From: Planctomycetes bacterium RBG_16_43_13
Lineage (GTDB): Bacteria; Planctomycetota; MHYJ01
Direction of reading: 5' to 3'
Assembly (NCBI GenBank): GCA_001828445.1
Contig: MHYJ01000120.1
Location: forward strand, 1-20,457
DNA length: 20,457 nt
Shown: positions 8,601-14,515 of the stretch, in pieces
How the letters are laid out: every line of letters begins with the position of its first letter
Position numbering within the stretch: position 1 is the first letter of the stretch
Notes under the pieces: model-generated
Seen by the model: only the letters and a program-made list of their open reading frames with translations
Told to the model about the DNA's origin: nothing
The model's database searches: none
Program-made: the position numbers and the translations under genes

Positions 8601-11600
8601 CGCTCTGGGTACTGACCATCAGATTACACTGGATGGCCTCGTCTGGAACAGCAGCTATGACTGGTATGTGAGGACCCAGTCTGCCTGCGGGGTGTTCCAG
8701 TCGGCAGCACGATCTGCATTCATCTCAGCAGGGATCATCTTTGAGAATGCCCCTTATGAGTTTTTCATCGAGCGGGATTATGAGCAGCCGGCCTATATTA
8801 CAGTGAGAAATATAGACAGCAAGCCACACAATCTCTTGCTCCAGATACTGAACCCAGCACAAGACCTTATTGCTGGGTTCCGTGGGGATGGGAGTGTGGA
8901 TCAGGTAATATCTCTTGCCGCCGGTGAGAGAAAGACCGTAGAGGTGGCCTTCCATGCGCAGGATGCAAAGGATCCACAATATGCCCTGCAATTTAAGATC
9001 GTGACCGATCCGGAATCTGCGAGACCTGTAGTTAGTTATTCGCCGGTTACCGTGCATGTGCGTCAGCCGGTATTTCGTTTACAGATCACTCAAGTCTCAC
9101 AGGATCCAGAGACATTGACGGCAACATACCGGATCACGAACACAGGGGACCCTGTCACCGACCTCATGATTACGTCAGATGACACCAGCCGCCCCCATAT
9201 CATGATGCAGCCGACGATAAACCACGGCGAACTCCGCCCGGGTGGATCGGTGGACATTGTCATGATGTCTGATCAGGAGCTATCCGGCCAGTTACTCCTC
9301 AAATCAGCCCTTGGGGAGGCAAGTCATCCGGTCTCCTTTGGATGCGGCACAGGGAAGTCACTCTTCCGGGTACCTGTGGAACCTCAGACCCTGTGTCTTA
9401 ATATCAGGGATACATATTGCCAGAATACGCCAAGGTTCAGACTAAACTTTAAGACGCCATCCGGACTGACACAGGATAACATGGCAAAGGCCGGTTTCTT
9501 TGCGAACTTTTATGCAAAGAATTCCAATTACGGACTGAAACCTTACGACACCTATTTCTACCTGAACGAAAAACCCATGATGACCCTTTTGCGGCAGATC
9601 CCCACCGGGGAGAAGGGCGTACTCTTCCCGCTGGATTATTTAAACTACGCCCTGAATGGGACTGCCCAGAACACGATCCGTGTGGACACAAGGCAATTTA
9701 ATGGCGGCCATTACAGAGTCAATTCTGACTTTACGATTGCCCTGGATACAAAGGAGCTTAAAGTCCCTGTGTGTGCAGCAACCCAGGAGGAGGCGCTGAC
9801 ACTGGCCCAGCCGCGGATAACACCACTGAGCTGCAATAAAGACCTGACACTCCTTCCTGTGTGCCCTACCGTGTCATCTGTCAGGACACTGGATCCCGTG
9901 ACAGGGAATGTTAAGACACGGTTCCAGCCGGGTGAGCAGATTCGTGTAGAGGTGGTCTTATACAACCCAAGCCTGGTTGCTACAGGAAGCAGCCTGATTG
10001 CCCGCTTTGATGATAATGTTCAGGATGCGGTTCCTTCGGTAGAGGTCGGGGAATCGGTGGCCTTTACAGGCACGGGGACACATACATTCTATCTTGACTA
10101 CACACCTTCTCAGGAGCCGGCATCAGGTGAGTTGTGGATAGAGGTCGAAGCGACCAATGACACATCCTGCCAGGAGAGCACAGGCTTTGCTATCTTCGTC
10201 AAGGTAATCAACGATCGTGACGGCGATGGCCTCAGGGACAGCATAGACCCATGTCCCGATGTGGCAGACTGCGACGGAGACGGACTCAACGACTTTGAAG
10301 AGGCATGCTACGATGAGGACTGCACAACCTATGATCCCTATGATCCGGCAACCAACTTGGATGGGGGAGACACAAATGCGCAGGATAACGATAGCGATGG
10401 CGATGGATATGATGACCGGCGCGAGAAACAGCGCGGAAGCAACCCCGTAGATCCGTCCTCATACCCGGCGGTTACCATATCGGGGCATGTGTATGGGGAC
10501 AGGAATGGGAATGGGAGTTATGATTGGGGGGAGGGGATTGATGGGGCAACAGTGACCTTGTATCCTACCCAGTTTTCCTGCCTAAGAGCCACAGGACAGG
10601 GAGCACTTGTAACTGGCAAGGATGGATCTTATCAGTGGTCTAATATTCCCGAGTGTGCTTATGGAATAGAAGCATCATGGGATGCTATAATCGAGCCTTC
10701 ATTAACCAATAATCCTCCTTATAAATTTACATATAAGAGTGCATATGAAAATATTGATGCAACAGGAGTTATATCAATCGAGAAGAATATTACAATACAG
10801 GAAAAGATTTCATTGACCGTAGTAGCGGCGGCATTTCTGGATAAGAAGTTTGCAACACCTGGGGATCCTACCTATGAAGATTATCATGGCATATTCGAGG
10901 GTGTAAAAAAATATTACAGGAATGTTTCGGGTGGTTTACTGACACTTGATTTTAGTTTTTATTATGTGTCAGTGGGGAAGCCAAAAATATACTATGATAT
11001 AGAAGATGTATTTTTTGGTAAAGATCGTTTAGAGGAATTTTCCAGCGATGCGATATGTAAAGCAATCGAAAAGGGCTATATATCTCTTCCTATTCAGAAT
11101 CTTGATTATAGAAAGCCAGTAATTGTAATCCATCCGGAGATAGAACTCTCGGCCTGGTATCTTTTTCCTGAAATACCAGAGTCATGTACAGGACATGAAG
11201 CTGTCTTGGCACCCACTATATTATTAGCTGAAAAAGATATAAGTATAGACGTGCAGAAAAAGAAAGGTGACAAACTTCGTGCTGGAGTAGGAGGAGCAAA
11301 TCCTGGCAGTCTGGGGGCATGGGTCCATGAAATTGGTCACTATCTGGGACATAGGCTTGGGCATTCACGCTCCGTACCAGATCTCTACAAGCATGGGAAT
11401 ATCAAAGAATGGGACATTATGGCTGAAGGGGCAGATAACTCAATAATTCCACTTGAAAACGGAAATTGTGTTGCCCCCTGGGGTGACCGTCCTTCTTTAC
11501 CAAGTACTTTTATACAGCATTATCTGGGTTGGAAACACATTCATATTTCTAAGGATTTATCAGACAGATCATCTTTTGTGCCTTTCGAAATGGACATTCC

Positions 11601-14442
11601 ATTACTTTATGAAGGGGCTGCGCTTGGCAAAGAATTTCCAAAGATCAAGTTGACGGATGAAGATTTTTATTATTTTGAGACAAGAACGAAAGATCCCATG
11701 TTTACATACTGGGACATTTCGTTACCGGAAGAGGCTGTGATATTGTATAAAATGTTAGAAAAAGACAGTAACCACGAGGATGATACAGATAACTATGTAG
11801 ACTATGGTTCTGGTACTCATGATACATATAAGTTGAACATACCCTTTTACGATAGATGCCAGACTAATAAAGGCGAGACAGGAGTTTTACAGGCAGGAGA
11901 GAGTTTTAAAGATGATAGGTTTAGAGATATTGACTTAGAAATCAAAACAACGGTAACCAAGTTAGATAAGACTATTTTCCCATCCCCTTTGATGGAGAGT
12001 AAGGTTAAGCTCGAATCTCTTAAGGGTTTGGATTATTGTTGTTTTTTAGCAGGAGTGATTGTGAAGCCAAAGAATTTAAACACACCTCTACTCTCTACGG
12101 GGATGACGTCCATTACAGATTTTCCATTTGGGGAACCTGATATTGACCTGCATCTTTATACTAATGACATGAATCATATTGGTGTTAACTATGTCACAGA
12201 AAGTTTTGATAGTAATATATTAGGTATAAATACTATTGGGGATCAGATAGGCGGTGTTGAGTGGATTTTGAGTCCTGCTATACAAGGGAGCGGACATTTT
12301 GTGATTAGTGCACGTGATAGTGCACGCTTCCTGCGGGATAATCCTGGAATAACATTAACCAATCAGGGAATAGAGCAATTTGACATTACAGGCGTTGCCA
12401 TTGACCCCACTCAGGAACCCATATACAAATCCCCTGTAACGACTGCCGGGATAGGACCTGGCGAGACGCTGGAGATCTTCTTCGAGTCCACGCAAAACCC
12501 GGATGGCACATACTCTGTGACAGTCACCGGCACAGCGCCATTTGTTGACACACAGACTCCTGTAACGACACTTGAAACGGATATATCCCCGACACCATCA
12601 GGGTGGCATGGCAGTCCCATTAACGTCAGTCTCATTGCTACAGACGATACCTATGTCGCGCTGACGGAATACAGCGCTGACTCAGGGGCCACATGGATAC
12701 CGTATAATCAACCCTTGCTTATTAACACCACGGGCATGAACGAGATTCAGTATCGCTCCTATGACAACTTTGATCATGTGGAAGATACAAAGACTTCTGT
12801 CATCCGTATTGACTTGACGCCTCCTGGCCTTCCGGCGATTCAGGATGAAGGGATCTATACAACAAATACCAGCGGGCTTTCTATCCAGTGGTCTTCAACT
12901 GACGCGGACTCCGGGATTTCAGAATTCCAGTATCGTATAGGGACGGCGCCAGGATTGAATGATATTAGTGATGGATCTTCAGCGATACAGGGAAGTCAGA
13001 TTTTGCCTTTGACACTTACCGATCGTCAGACCTACTATGTCTGTGTAAGTGCCCTGAACCTTGCCGGTTTGATATCTGAGGAGGTTTGTACAGATGGTAT
13101 TACATTTTTGACCCCGTCTTTGGATCCGGATGCGGATGGGTATAGTAATGAAACCGAAGTGGCCGCAAAGAGCGATCCCTTCAATCGGGATTCCATTCCG
13201 GGAAATACCACCCTGAACCTGCGAAAAGGGTTTAACCTAATCAGCTTCCCGGCGGAGACACTTTATTATGAAAATGTTTATTATTTCATGAAGGAGATGG
13301 GCGGGAGCAGTGTAATATCCACGGTGCTTATATATGATCCTGTCAGCCAGAGCTTTGATGAGGTTGGCTATAACGTGGCAGGTCAGCCCTATGGGGCAAA
13401 CAGTTTACTATCACCCAAGAGCGGCCTCGTTGGAATGATTGTCTATGCAAAGCAGGATATCTCATTGGAGTTTACTTCAACCTACTGTCCCACATGGGAT
13501 TTAAATGTCGGGGTTAACCTTGTTGGTACTCCCTGCGCTGCTCCAGGGATGACCGCCTTCCAGCTTCTCAGGGCAATAGGCGGAGAGGCGGTGGTCAGCT
13601 CTGTCCAGAGGTATAAACAGAATAGCGGTGGATTTGAGACGGCAGGCTATCGCAGTGGTGTGCCTGTGGGCGTGGACTTTTCCATCAAGCCCGGAGAGGG
13701 ATATTTCATCACCATGCACCAGGCAGTTTCTAATATTCGCGTCGAGGCTATGAATCCCCCTAACAATCAGTGGGGAGAATGCGTTGTGGATACTGATTGC
13801 ATTATCACAGGCTGCTCCGGTCAGATCTGCGCTTCGGAGCCGGTAATCACCACCTGCGAGTGGATGGAGGAGTATGCCTGCTATCACGATACGAATATCA
13901 CCACCTGCGGCTGCAACCAGGGTCAATGCGGATGGGCGCAGACGCCGGAGTTGGAGGCGTGTCTTGGGGGACCTACCCCTGGCGATTATGCCCCTGGAGA
14001 AATAATCGTTGGATTTTATGACACGGTGACGGAGAGTGAGGCTGACTATTTGGTCAAGTCTTATAATCTAATATGGGTGTCTCAGTTTCCAGATATGTTT
14101 GCTTATTGGGTAAAAGTATTAGACGGAGATCCGGCATATTATATTAGCAGATTAGAAGAGAGTAATATTGTATTATGGGCAGAGGTTAGAGGAAATCCTC
14201 AAGGTGAACCAGGAGCTACATATATACTGGTTCAATTCAATATGAATGCAACAGAAGAAACAGCAAAACAGTTGATTAATTCTCTTGGTGGCCTTGAAAT
14301 CAGTTCAATAGTTGTATTTCCTAAATGGGGTGTAGTCAATGTTCCTGTTGGCGAGGAATTGCAATGGATTGAGACATTTAAAAATGAACCTATTGTCAAG
14401 TATGCTCAATTGAATTGGATAATGACAATCTATTCTCCATAG
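2635..14442 (+). CDS. Giant secreted multidomain protein (3935 aa): FG-GAP arrays, P-domain, M6-like metallopeptidase, C-terminal I9-like domains
   Basis: Start fixed by GGAGGAG. A Sec signal peptide (MIKRR, hydrophobic core, cleavage probably after AGA, residue 30) sends it out of the cytoplasm. Order by residue: FG-GAP/VCBS array 1 (31-718); proprotein-convertase P-domain (723-846, GDLRVTLTSPSGT and ARGDWTLTISD); Ig-like domain (848-955); FG-GAP array 2 (959-1643); TIG/IPT domain (1646-1727); EF-hand/TSP3-like Asp-rich stretch (1729-1832); several beta-rich domains including an FN3-like one (1833-2525); TSP3-like stretch (2526-2612); SdrD/CNA-B-like domain starting ISGHVYGDRNGNG (2614-2682); M6-like peptidase (about 2720-3290) with HEIGH at 2898-2902; Ig-like domains (3300-3495); paired GFNLISFPAE domain (3524-3700); eight-cysteine-type cluster with GCSGQICA (3703-3780); two I9/fervidolysin-prodomain-like domains (3784-3932). 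No LPXTG, PEP-CTERM or transmembrane anchor is seen. The domains suggest a calcium-dependent surface adhesin and protease; substrate unknown. No frameshift was found across 11.8 kb. Confidence 0.93.
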   Translation: MIKRRYFQFMGMLMLLSVGLCLYEVNEAGAIEFYAARTYDAGTNPYSVAAADLDGDGDSDLVVANYTSNNISILKNNGDGTFAAAVNYGVGTNPSSVFAFDLDGDGDADLAVANYGSANVSILKNNGNGTFAVAVNYATGAGSLSVFASDLDGDGDADLAVAKDNNIYISILKNNGNGTFAAAVNYGAGTYPGSVFASDLDGDGDADLAVANYGSNNVSILKNNGDATFTVAVNYGVGTSPRSVFASDLDGDGDADLAVTNYTSNNVSILKNNGNGTFATAVNFIAGTNPASVFAEDIDGDSDVDLTVANYGSNNVSILKNNGNGTFATAVNYGVGVNPRSVVVTDFDGDGERDLSTVDWGGSNVSVLKNNGDGTFVAALNYGAGTSPRSVFATDLDGDGDVDLAVANYSSANVSVLKNNGNGTFAGALNYGTGGSPSSVFASDFDGDGDVDLAVANHSSGNVSILKNNGDGTFAAAVNYAVGTNPYSVFAIDLDGDGDTDLAVSRYGWSTIAILKNNGNGTFTAPINYGVGIYPESIFAADLDGDGDADLSVANWSSSNSAVSILKNNGDGTFAEAQNYPAGDGSVSIFAVDLDGDGDRDLAVTNSYSANVSILKNSGDGTFVAPINYSVGSGTWSVFAADLDLDGDADLSIARSGSNSVSILKNNGDGTFTSAVNYGYGTNPMSVFASDLDGDGDADLAVANYGNNNISILMNITPPPPVNFQKVENPAVTIPDFSIITSTINVSEGIILTDLNVYVDIAHTYIGDLRVTLTSPSGTTVILHDRSGGSLDNIQTWYDTNTIPVESLTRFVGENARGDWTLTISDMAGGDTGALNEWRLELSGRSTTDITPPGNASVLVNNGDTQTTSNAVTLALSATDATGVTGYCVKEDSATPLAIDPCFVSVTSVTTYNANIVFTLSAGLETRTVYAWFKDVAGSVSPVASDSIEVIAVPVEREIEFYAARTYDVGTNPYSVAASDLDGDGDVDLAVANKSSANVSILKNTGNGTFAVALNYGAGTNPQSVFASDLDGDGDADLAVANQSSANVSILKNNGNGTFAAAVNYGAGTDPVSVFASDLDGDGDADLAVANGSSNSVSILKNNGNGTFAAVVNYGAGTIPKSVFASDLDGDGDADLAVANGSSANVSILKNNGNGTFAAAVNYGAGAYPASVFASDLDGDGDVDLAVANWSSAYVSILKNNGNGTFAVAVNYSAGTNPFSVFASDLDGDGDADLAVANYGSNSVSILKNNGNGTFAAVVNYGAGTYPQSVFASDLDGDGDADLAVANNGSANVSILKNNGNGTFVAAMNHGAGISPWSVFASDLDGDGDADLAVANSSGANVSILKNNGNGKFAAAVNYGASTGGAQSVFASDLDGDGDADLAVANYDSNNVSILKNNGNSTFAAALNYGVGTNPLSVFASDLDGDGDADIAVANYGSNNVSILRNNGNGTFATAVNYAAGTYARSVFASDLDGDGDADLAVANPGGPNVSILKNNGNGTFAAAVNYGAGSGPISVFVSDLDGDGDGDLAVANYISNNVSILKNNGNGTFVAAVNYGTGTYAISVYASDLDGDGDADLAIANFTSTNVSILENNGDGTFAPTMNYGTGTSPFSVFATDLDGDGDADLAVANSGSNNVSILFNITPALNAIINSLSLTSGAIGTSITINGSRFGSTQGISTVTFNGITATVTSWSDTQIIATVPAGATTGPVVITVNGIPSNSVIFTVILDSDSDGIPNDWEIANGLDPNDPSDAALDPDQDGLTNLREFQLNSNPNSKDSDGDGLPDGWEVSYNLVPTDNGSTDPNNGASGDPDGDGVNNLTEYQYNQNPQEVNLIQIEIDPSTATPVSIGGRKSYEVVVRNARLIPDTVSISVTGIDPSWYTLSDTSLMLLAGEERRITLNLHLPEECSIVTSVYDIRVSATPQTGVQVSAGSTLLVYSNPIITDITPGTDETLASNQMAIKWMSDAPGTTEVFYRSESETVFTSVTGALGTDHQITLDGLVWNSSYDWYVRTQSACGVFQSAARSAFISAGIIFENAPYEFFIERDYEQPAYITVRNIDSKPHNLLLQILNPAQDLIAGFRGDGSVDQVISLAAGERKTVEVAFHAQDAKDPQYALQFKIVTDPESARPVVSYSPVTVHVRQPVFRLQITQVSQDPETLTATYRITNTGDPVTDLMITSDDTSRPHIMMQPTINHGELRPGGSVDIVMMSDQELSGQLLLKSALGEASHPVSFGCGTGKSLFRVPVEPQTLCLNIRDTYCQNTPRFRLNFKTPSGLTQDNMAKAGFFANFYAKNSNYGLKPYDTYFYLNEKPMMTLLRQIPTGEKGVLFPLDYLNYALNGTAQNTIRVDTRQFNGGHYRVNSDFTIALDTKELKVPVCAATQEEALTLAQPRITPLSCNKDLTLLPVCPTVSSVRTLDPVTGNVKTRFQPGEQIRVEVVLYNPSLVATGSSLIARFDDNVQDAVPSVEVGESVAFTGTGTHTFYLDYTPSQEPASGELWIEVEATNDTSCQESTGFAIFVKVINDRDGDGLRDSIDPCPDVADCDGDGLNDFEEACYDEDCTTYDPYDPATNLDGGDTNAQDNDSDGDGYDDRREKQRGSNPVDPSSYPAVTISGHVYGDRNGNGSYDWGEGIDGATVTLYPTQFSCLRATGQGALVTGKDGSYQWSNIPECAYGIEASWDAIIEPSLTNNPPYKFTYKSAYENIDATGVISIEKNITIQEKISLTVVAAAFLDKKFATPGDPTYEDYHGIFEGVKKYYRNVSGGLLTLDFSFYYVSVGKPKIYYDIEDVFFGKDRLEEFSSDAICKAIEKGYISLPIQNLDYRKPVIVIHPEIELSAWYLFPEIPESCTGHEAVLAPTILLAEKDISIDVQKKKGDKLRAGVGGANPGSLGAWVHEIGHYLGHRLGHSRSVPDLYKHGNIKEWDIMAEGADNSIIPLENGNCVAPWGDRPSLPSTFIQHYLGWKHIHISKDLSDRSSFVPFEMDIPLLYEGAALGKEFPKIKLTDEDFYYFETRTKDPMFTYWDISLPEEAVILYKMLEKDSNHEDDTDNYVDYGSGTHDTYKLNIPFYDRCQTNKGETGVLQAGESFKDDRFRDIDLEIKTTVTKLDKTIFPSPLMESKVKLESLKGLDYCCFLAGVIVKPKNLNTPLLSTGMTSITDFPFGEPDIDLHLYTNDMNHIGVNYVTESFDSNILGINTIGDQIGGVEWILSPAIQGSGHFVISARDSARFLRDNPGITLTNQGIEQFDITGVAIDPTQEPIYKSPVTTAGIGPGETLEIFFESTQNPDGTYSVTVTGTAPFVDTQTPVTTLETDISPTPSGWHGSPINVSLIATDDTYVALTEYSADSGATWIPYNQPLLINTTGMNEIQYRSYDNFDHVEDTKTSVIRIDLTPPGLPAIQDEGIYTTNTSGLSIQWSSTDADSGISEFQYRIGTAPGLNDISDGSSAIQGSQILPLTLTDRQTYYVCVSALNLAGLISEEVCTDGITFLTPSLDPDADGYSNETEVAAKSDPFNRDSIPGNTTLNLRKGFNLISFPAETLYYENVYYFMKEMGGSSVISTVLIYDPVSQSFDEVGYNVAGQPYGANSLLSPKSGLVGMIVYAKQDISLEFTSTYCPTWDLNVGVNLVGTPCAAPGMTAFQLLRAIGGEAVVSSVQRYKQNSGGFETAGYRSGVPVGVDFSIKPGEGYFITMHQAVSNIRVEAMNPPNNQWGECVVDTDCIITGCSGQICASEPVITTCEWMEEYACYHDTNITTCGCNQGQCGWAQTPELEACLGGPTPGDYAPGEIIVGFYDTVTESEADYLVKSYNLIWVSQFPDMFAYWVKVLDGDPAYYISRLEESNIVLWAEVRGNPQGEPGATYILVQFNMNATEETAKQLINSLGGLEISSIVVFPKWGVVNVPVGEELQWIETFKNEPIVKYAQLNWIMTIYSP
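2725..4788 (+). repeat. FG-GAP/VCBS array 1, 14 repeats of about 144 bp
   Basis: Coding tandem array. After the entry sequence IEFYAARTYDAGTNPYS there are 14 copies of a unit of about 48 residues: PxSVFASDLDGDGDADLAVA, then a variable loop, VSILKNNGNGTF, and AAVNYGxGT. The DxDGDGDxD loop is the calcium-binding element of FG-GAP/VCBS propeller blades. The array ends NISILMNITPP. Copies are more diverged from one another than in array 2. For example copy 3 has KDNNIY, copy 6 has DIDGDSD, copy 7 has GERDLSTVDW and copy 10 has SRYGWST in otherwise conserved places. Fourteen repeats would fit two seven-bladed propellers, but that is inference. Confidence 0.9.
4801..5172 (+). other. P-domain (proprotein convertase type) inside the giant protein
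   Basis: Residues 723-846 carry the usual landmarks of the P-domain family (PF01483-like): an opening PDFSIITSTINV strand, TYIGDLRVTLTSPSGT, VILHDRSGG, FVGENARGDWTLTISD and GALNEWRLELSG. In subtilisin-like proteases this beta-sandwich follows the catalytic domain and stabilises it. Here no serine protease precedes it; it sits between two FG-GAP arrays, so it more likely serves as a calcium-binding spacer or binding module. Recognition is from motifs only. Confidence 0.8.
5509..7563 (+). repeat. FG-GAP/VCBS array 2, 14 repeats, highly homogeneous DNA
   Basis: Second coding array in the giant gene, opening IEFYAARTYDVGTNPYS and closing VSILFNITPAL. There are 14 copies of 48 residues (copy 9 slightly longer, TGGAQS). 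At DNA level most copies share the same codons for the core (gatctggatggtgatgggg and gcggatctggcggtggcaaa), so they arose by recent amplification or are being homogenised. Two codons in each unit break this uniformity: the one after the Pro of PxS (Y,Q,V,K,A,F,Q,W,Q,L,R,I,I,F through copies 1-14) and the one after AVAN (K,Q,G,G,W,Y,N,S,Y,Y,P,Y,F,S). Confidence 0.92.
10795..12500 (+). other. M6-like (immune inhibitor A type) metallopeptidase domain
   Basis: Residues about 2720-3290 of the giant protein. Landmarks: LTVVAAAFLDKKF with YHGIFEGVKKYYRNVSGGLLTLDF at the front (prologue typical of M6-like enzymes), HEIGH at 2898-2902 (two zinc-ligand His and the catalytic Glu), VPDLY at 2914-2918, WDIMA at 2926-2930 (the Met-turn, compare WDLMA in the family), and FYYFETR followed by EEAVILYKML. 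In M6 enzymes the HExxHxLG helix runs directly into a PD(L/E)Y segment supplying the third ligand. Here about six residues (HRLGHSRS) are inserted between them, bringing two additional His. All catalytic elements are present, so activity is plausible. Base composition is more A+T-rich than the FG-GAP arrays. Confidence 0.8.
13204..13735 (+). other. Paired GFNLISFPAE domain, second copy in the window
   Basis: Residues 3524-3700 of the giant protein resemble 903-1432 of the upstream gene closely. Both have TTLNLxxGFNLxSFPA, a helix-like stretch, VISxxLxxDPxxQxFxExGY, GQPYG, and a second half with YCPTWDLNxGxNLxGTPCAAPGM, VVSSxQRx, GxPxGVDF and PGEGxFIxM. The two halves resemble each other, so the domain looks like an internal duplication of about 85 residues. 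In both genes it is preceded by an Asp-rich calcium-loop linker and stands near the C-terminal third. I do not recognise a named family; a beta-rich, disulfide-containing extracellular domain is inferred. Confidence 0.7.
13740..14439 (+). other. Eight-cysteine cluster followed by two I9/fervidolysin-prodomain-like domains
   Basis: Residues 3703-3780 contain a dense Cys series (ECVVDTDC, TGCSGQIC, TTCEW, EYAC, TTCGCNQGQCGW) of the kind named eight-cysteine-cluster domain in other secreted bacterial proteins. Then come two beta-alpha-beta repeats: APGEIIVGFYDTVTESEADYL...FAYWVKV...ISRLEESNIVLWAEV (3784-3858) and ATYILVQFNMNATEETAKQL...WGVVNVPVG...WIETFKNEPIVKYAQ (3861-3932). Both fit the I9/fervidolysin N-terminal prodomain pattern of subtilases (PGEIIVxF, helix, strand, helix, VxYAEPN). 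Such domains normally precede a subtilase catalytic domain; none is present here. Base composition shifts to A+T-rich after about 14030. Confidence 0.6.
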
Positions 14443-14449
14443 GAGAAGG

Positions 14450-14470
14450 AAAGGGGACAGTCCCCTTTTT
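14450..14470 (+). terminator. Rho-independent terminator after the giant gene
   Basis: Eight bases past the stop codon, AAAGGGG (14450-14456) pairs with CCCCTTT (14462-14468) around ACAGT, with the T-run continuing to 14470. The full palindrome AAAGGGGAC-A-GTCCCCTTT resembles a dispersed AAAGGGGACAGTCCCCTTT motif common in intergenic DNA of some bacteria, so it may be repeat-derived and work as a terminator in both directions. Confidence 0.75.
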
Positions 14471-14505
14471 GCTTTAAAGTTAGCAGGTGAATGGAAAAAC
14501 AAAAA

Positions 14506-14510
14506 GGGAG
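14506..14510 (+). promoter_or_regulatory. Ribosome binding site of the 683-aa gene
   Basis: GGGAG ends five bases before the ATG at 14516, in an A-rich leader. It supports that start, which opens into a signal peptide. Between the terminator and this site (14471-14505) I see no convincing promoter. Confidence 0.6.
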
Positions 14511-14515
14511 AAAAT

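Noticed and set aside
11326..11364. Metzincin-type zinc motif (HExxHxxGxxH)
   Set aside because: The third His falls at the wrong positions (HEIGHYLGHRLGH has His at 9 and 13 of the motif, not 11), while PDLY and WDIMA fit the M6 pattern.
14400..14442. C-terminal sorting signal (LPXTG, PEP-CTERM or type IX type) on the giant protein
   Set aside because: The last residues (LNWIMTIYSP) belong to the final I9-like domain and show no motif, hydrophobic helix or basic tail.
14305..14502. Antisense open frame over the terminator region
   Set aside because: It covers the terminator palindrome and the end of the giant gene, with no ribosome site or recognisable product.
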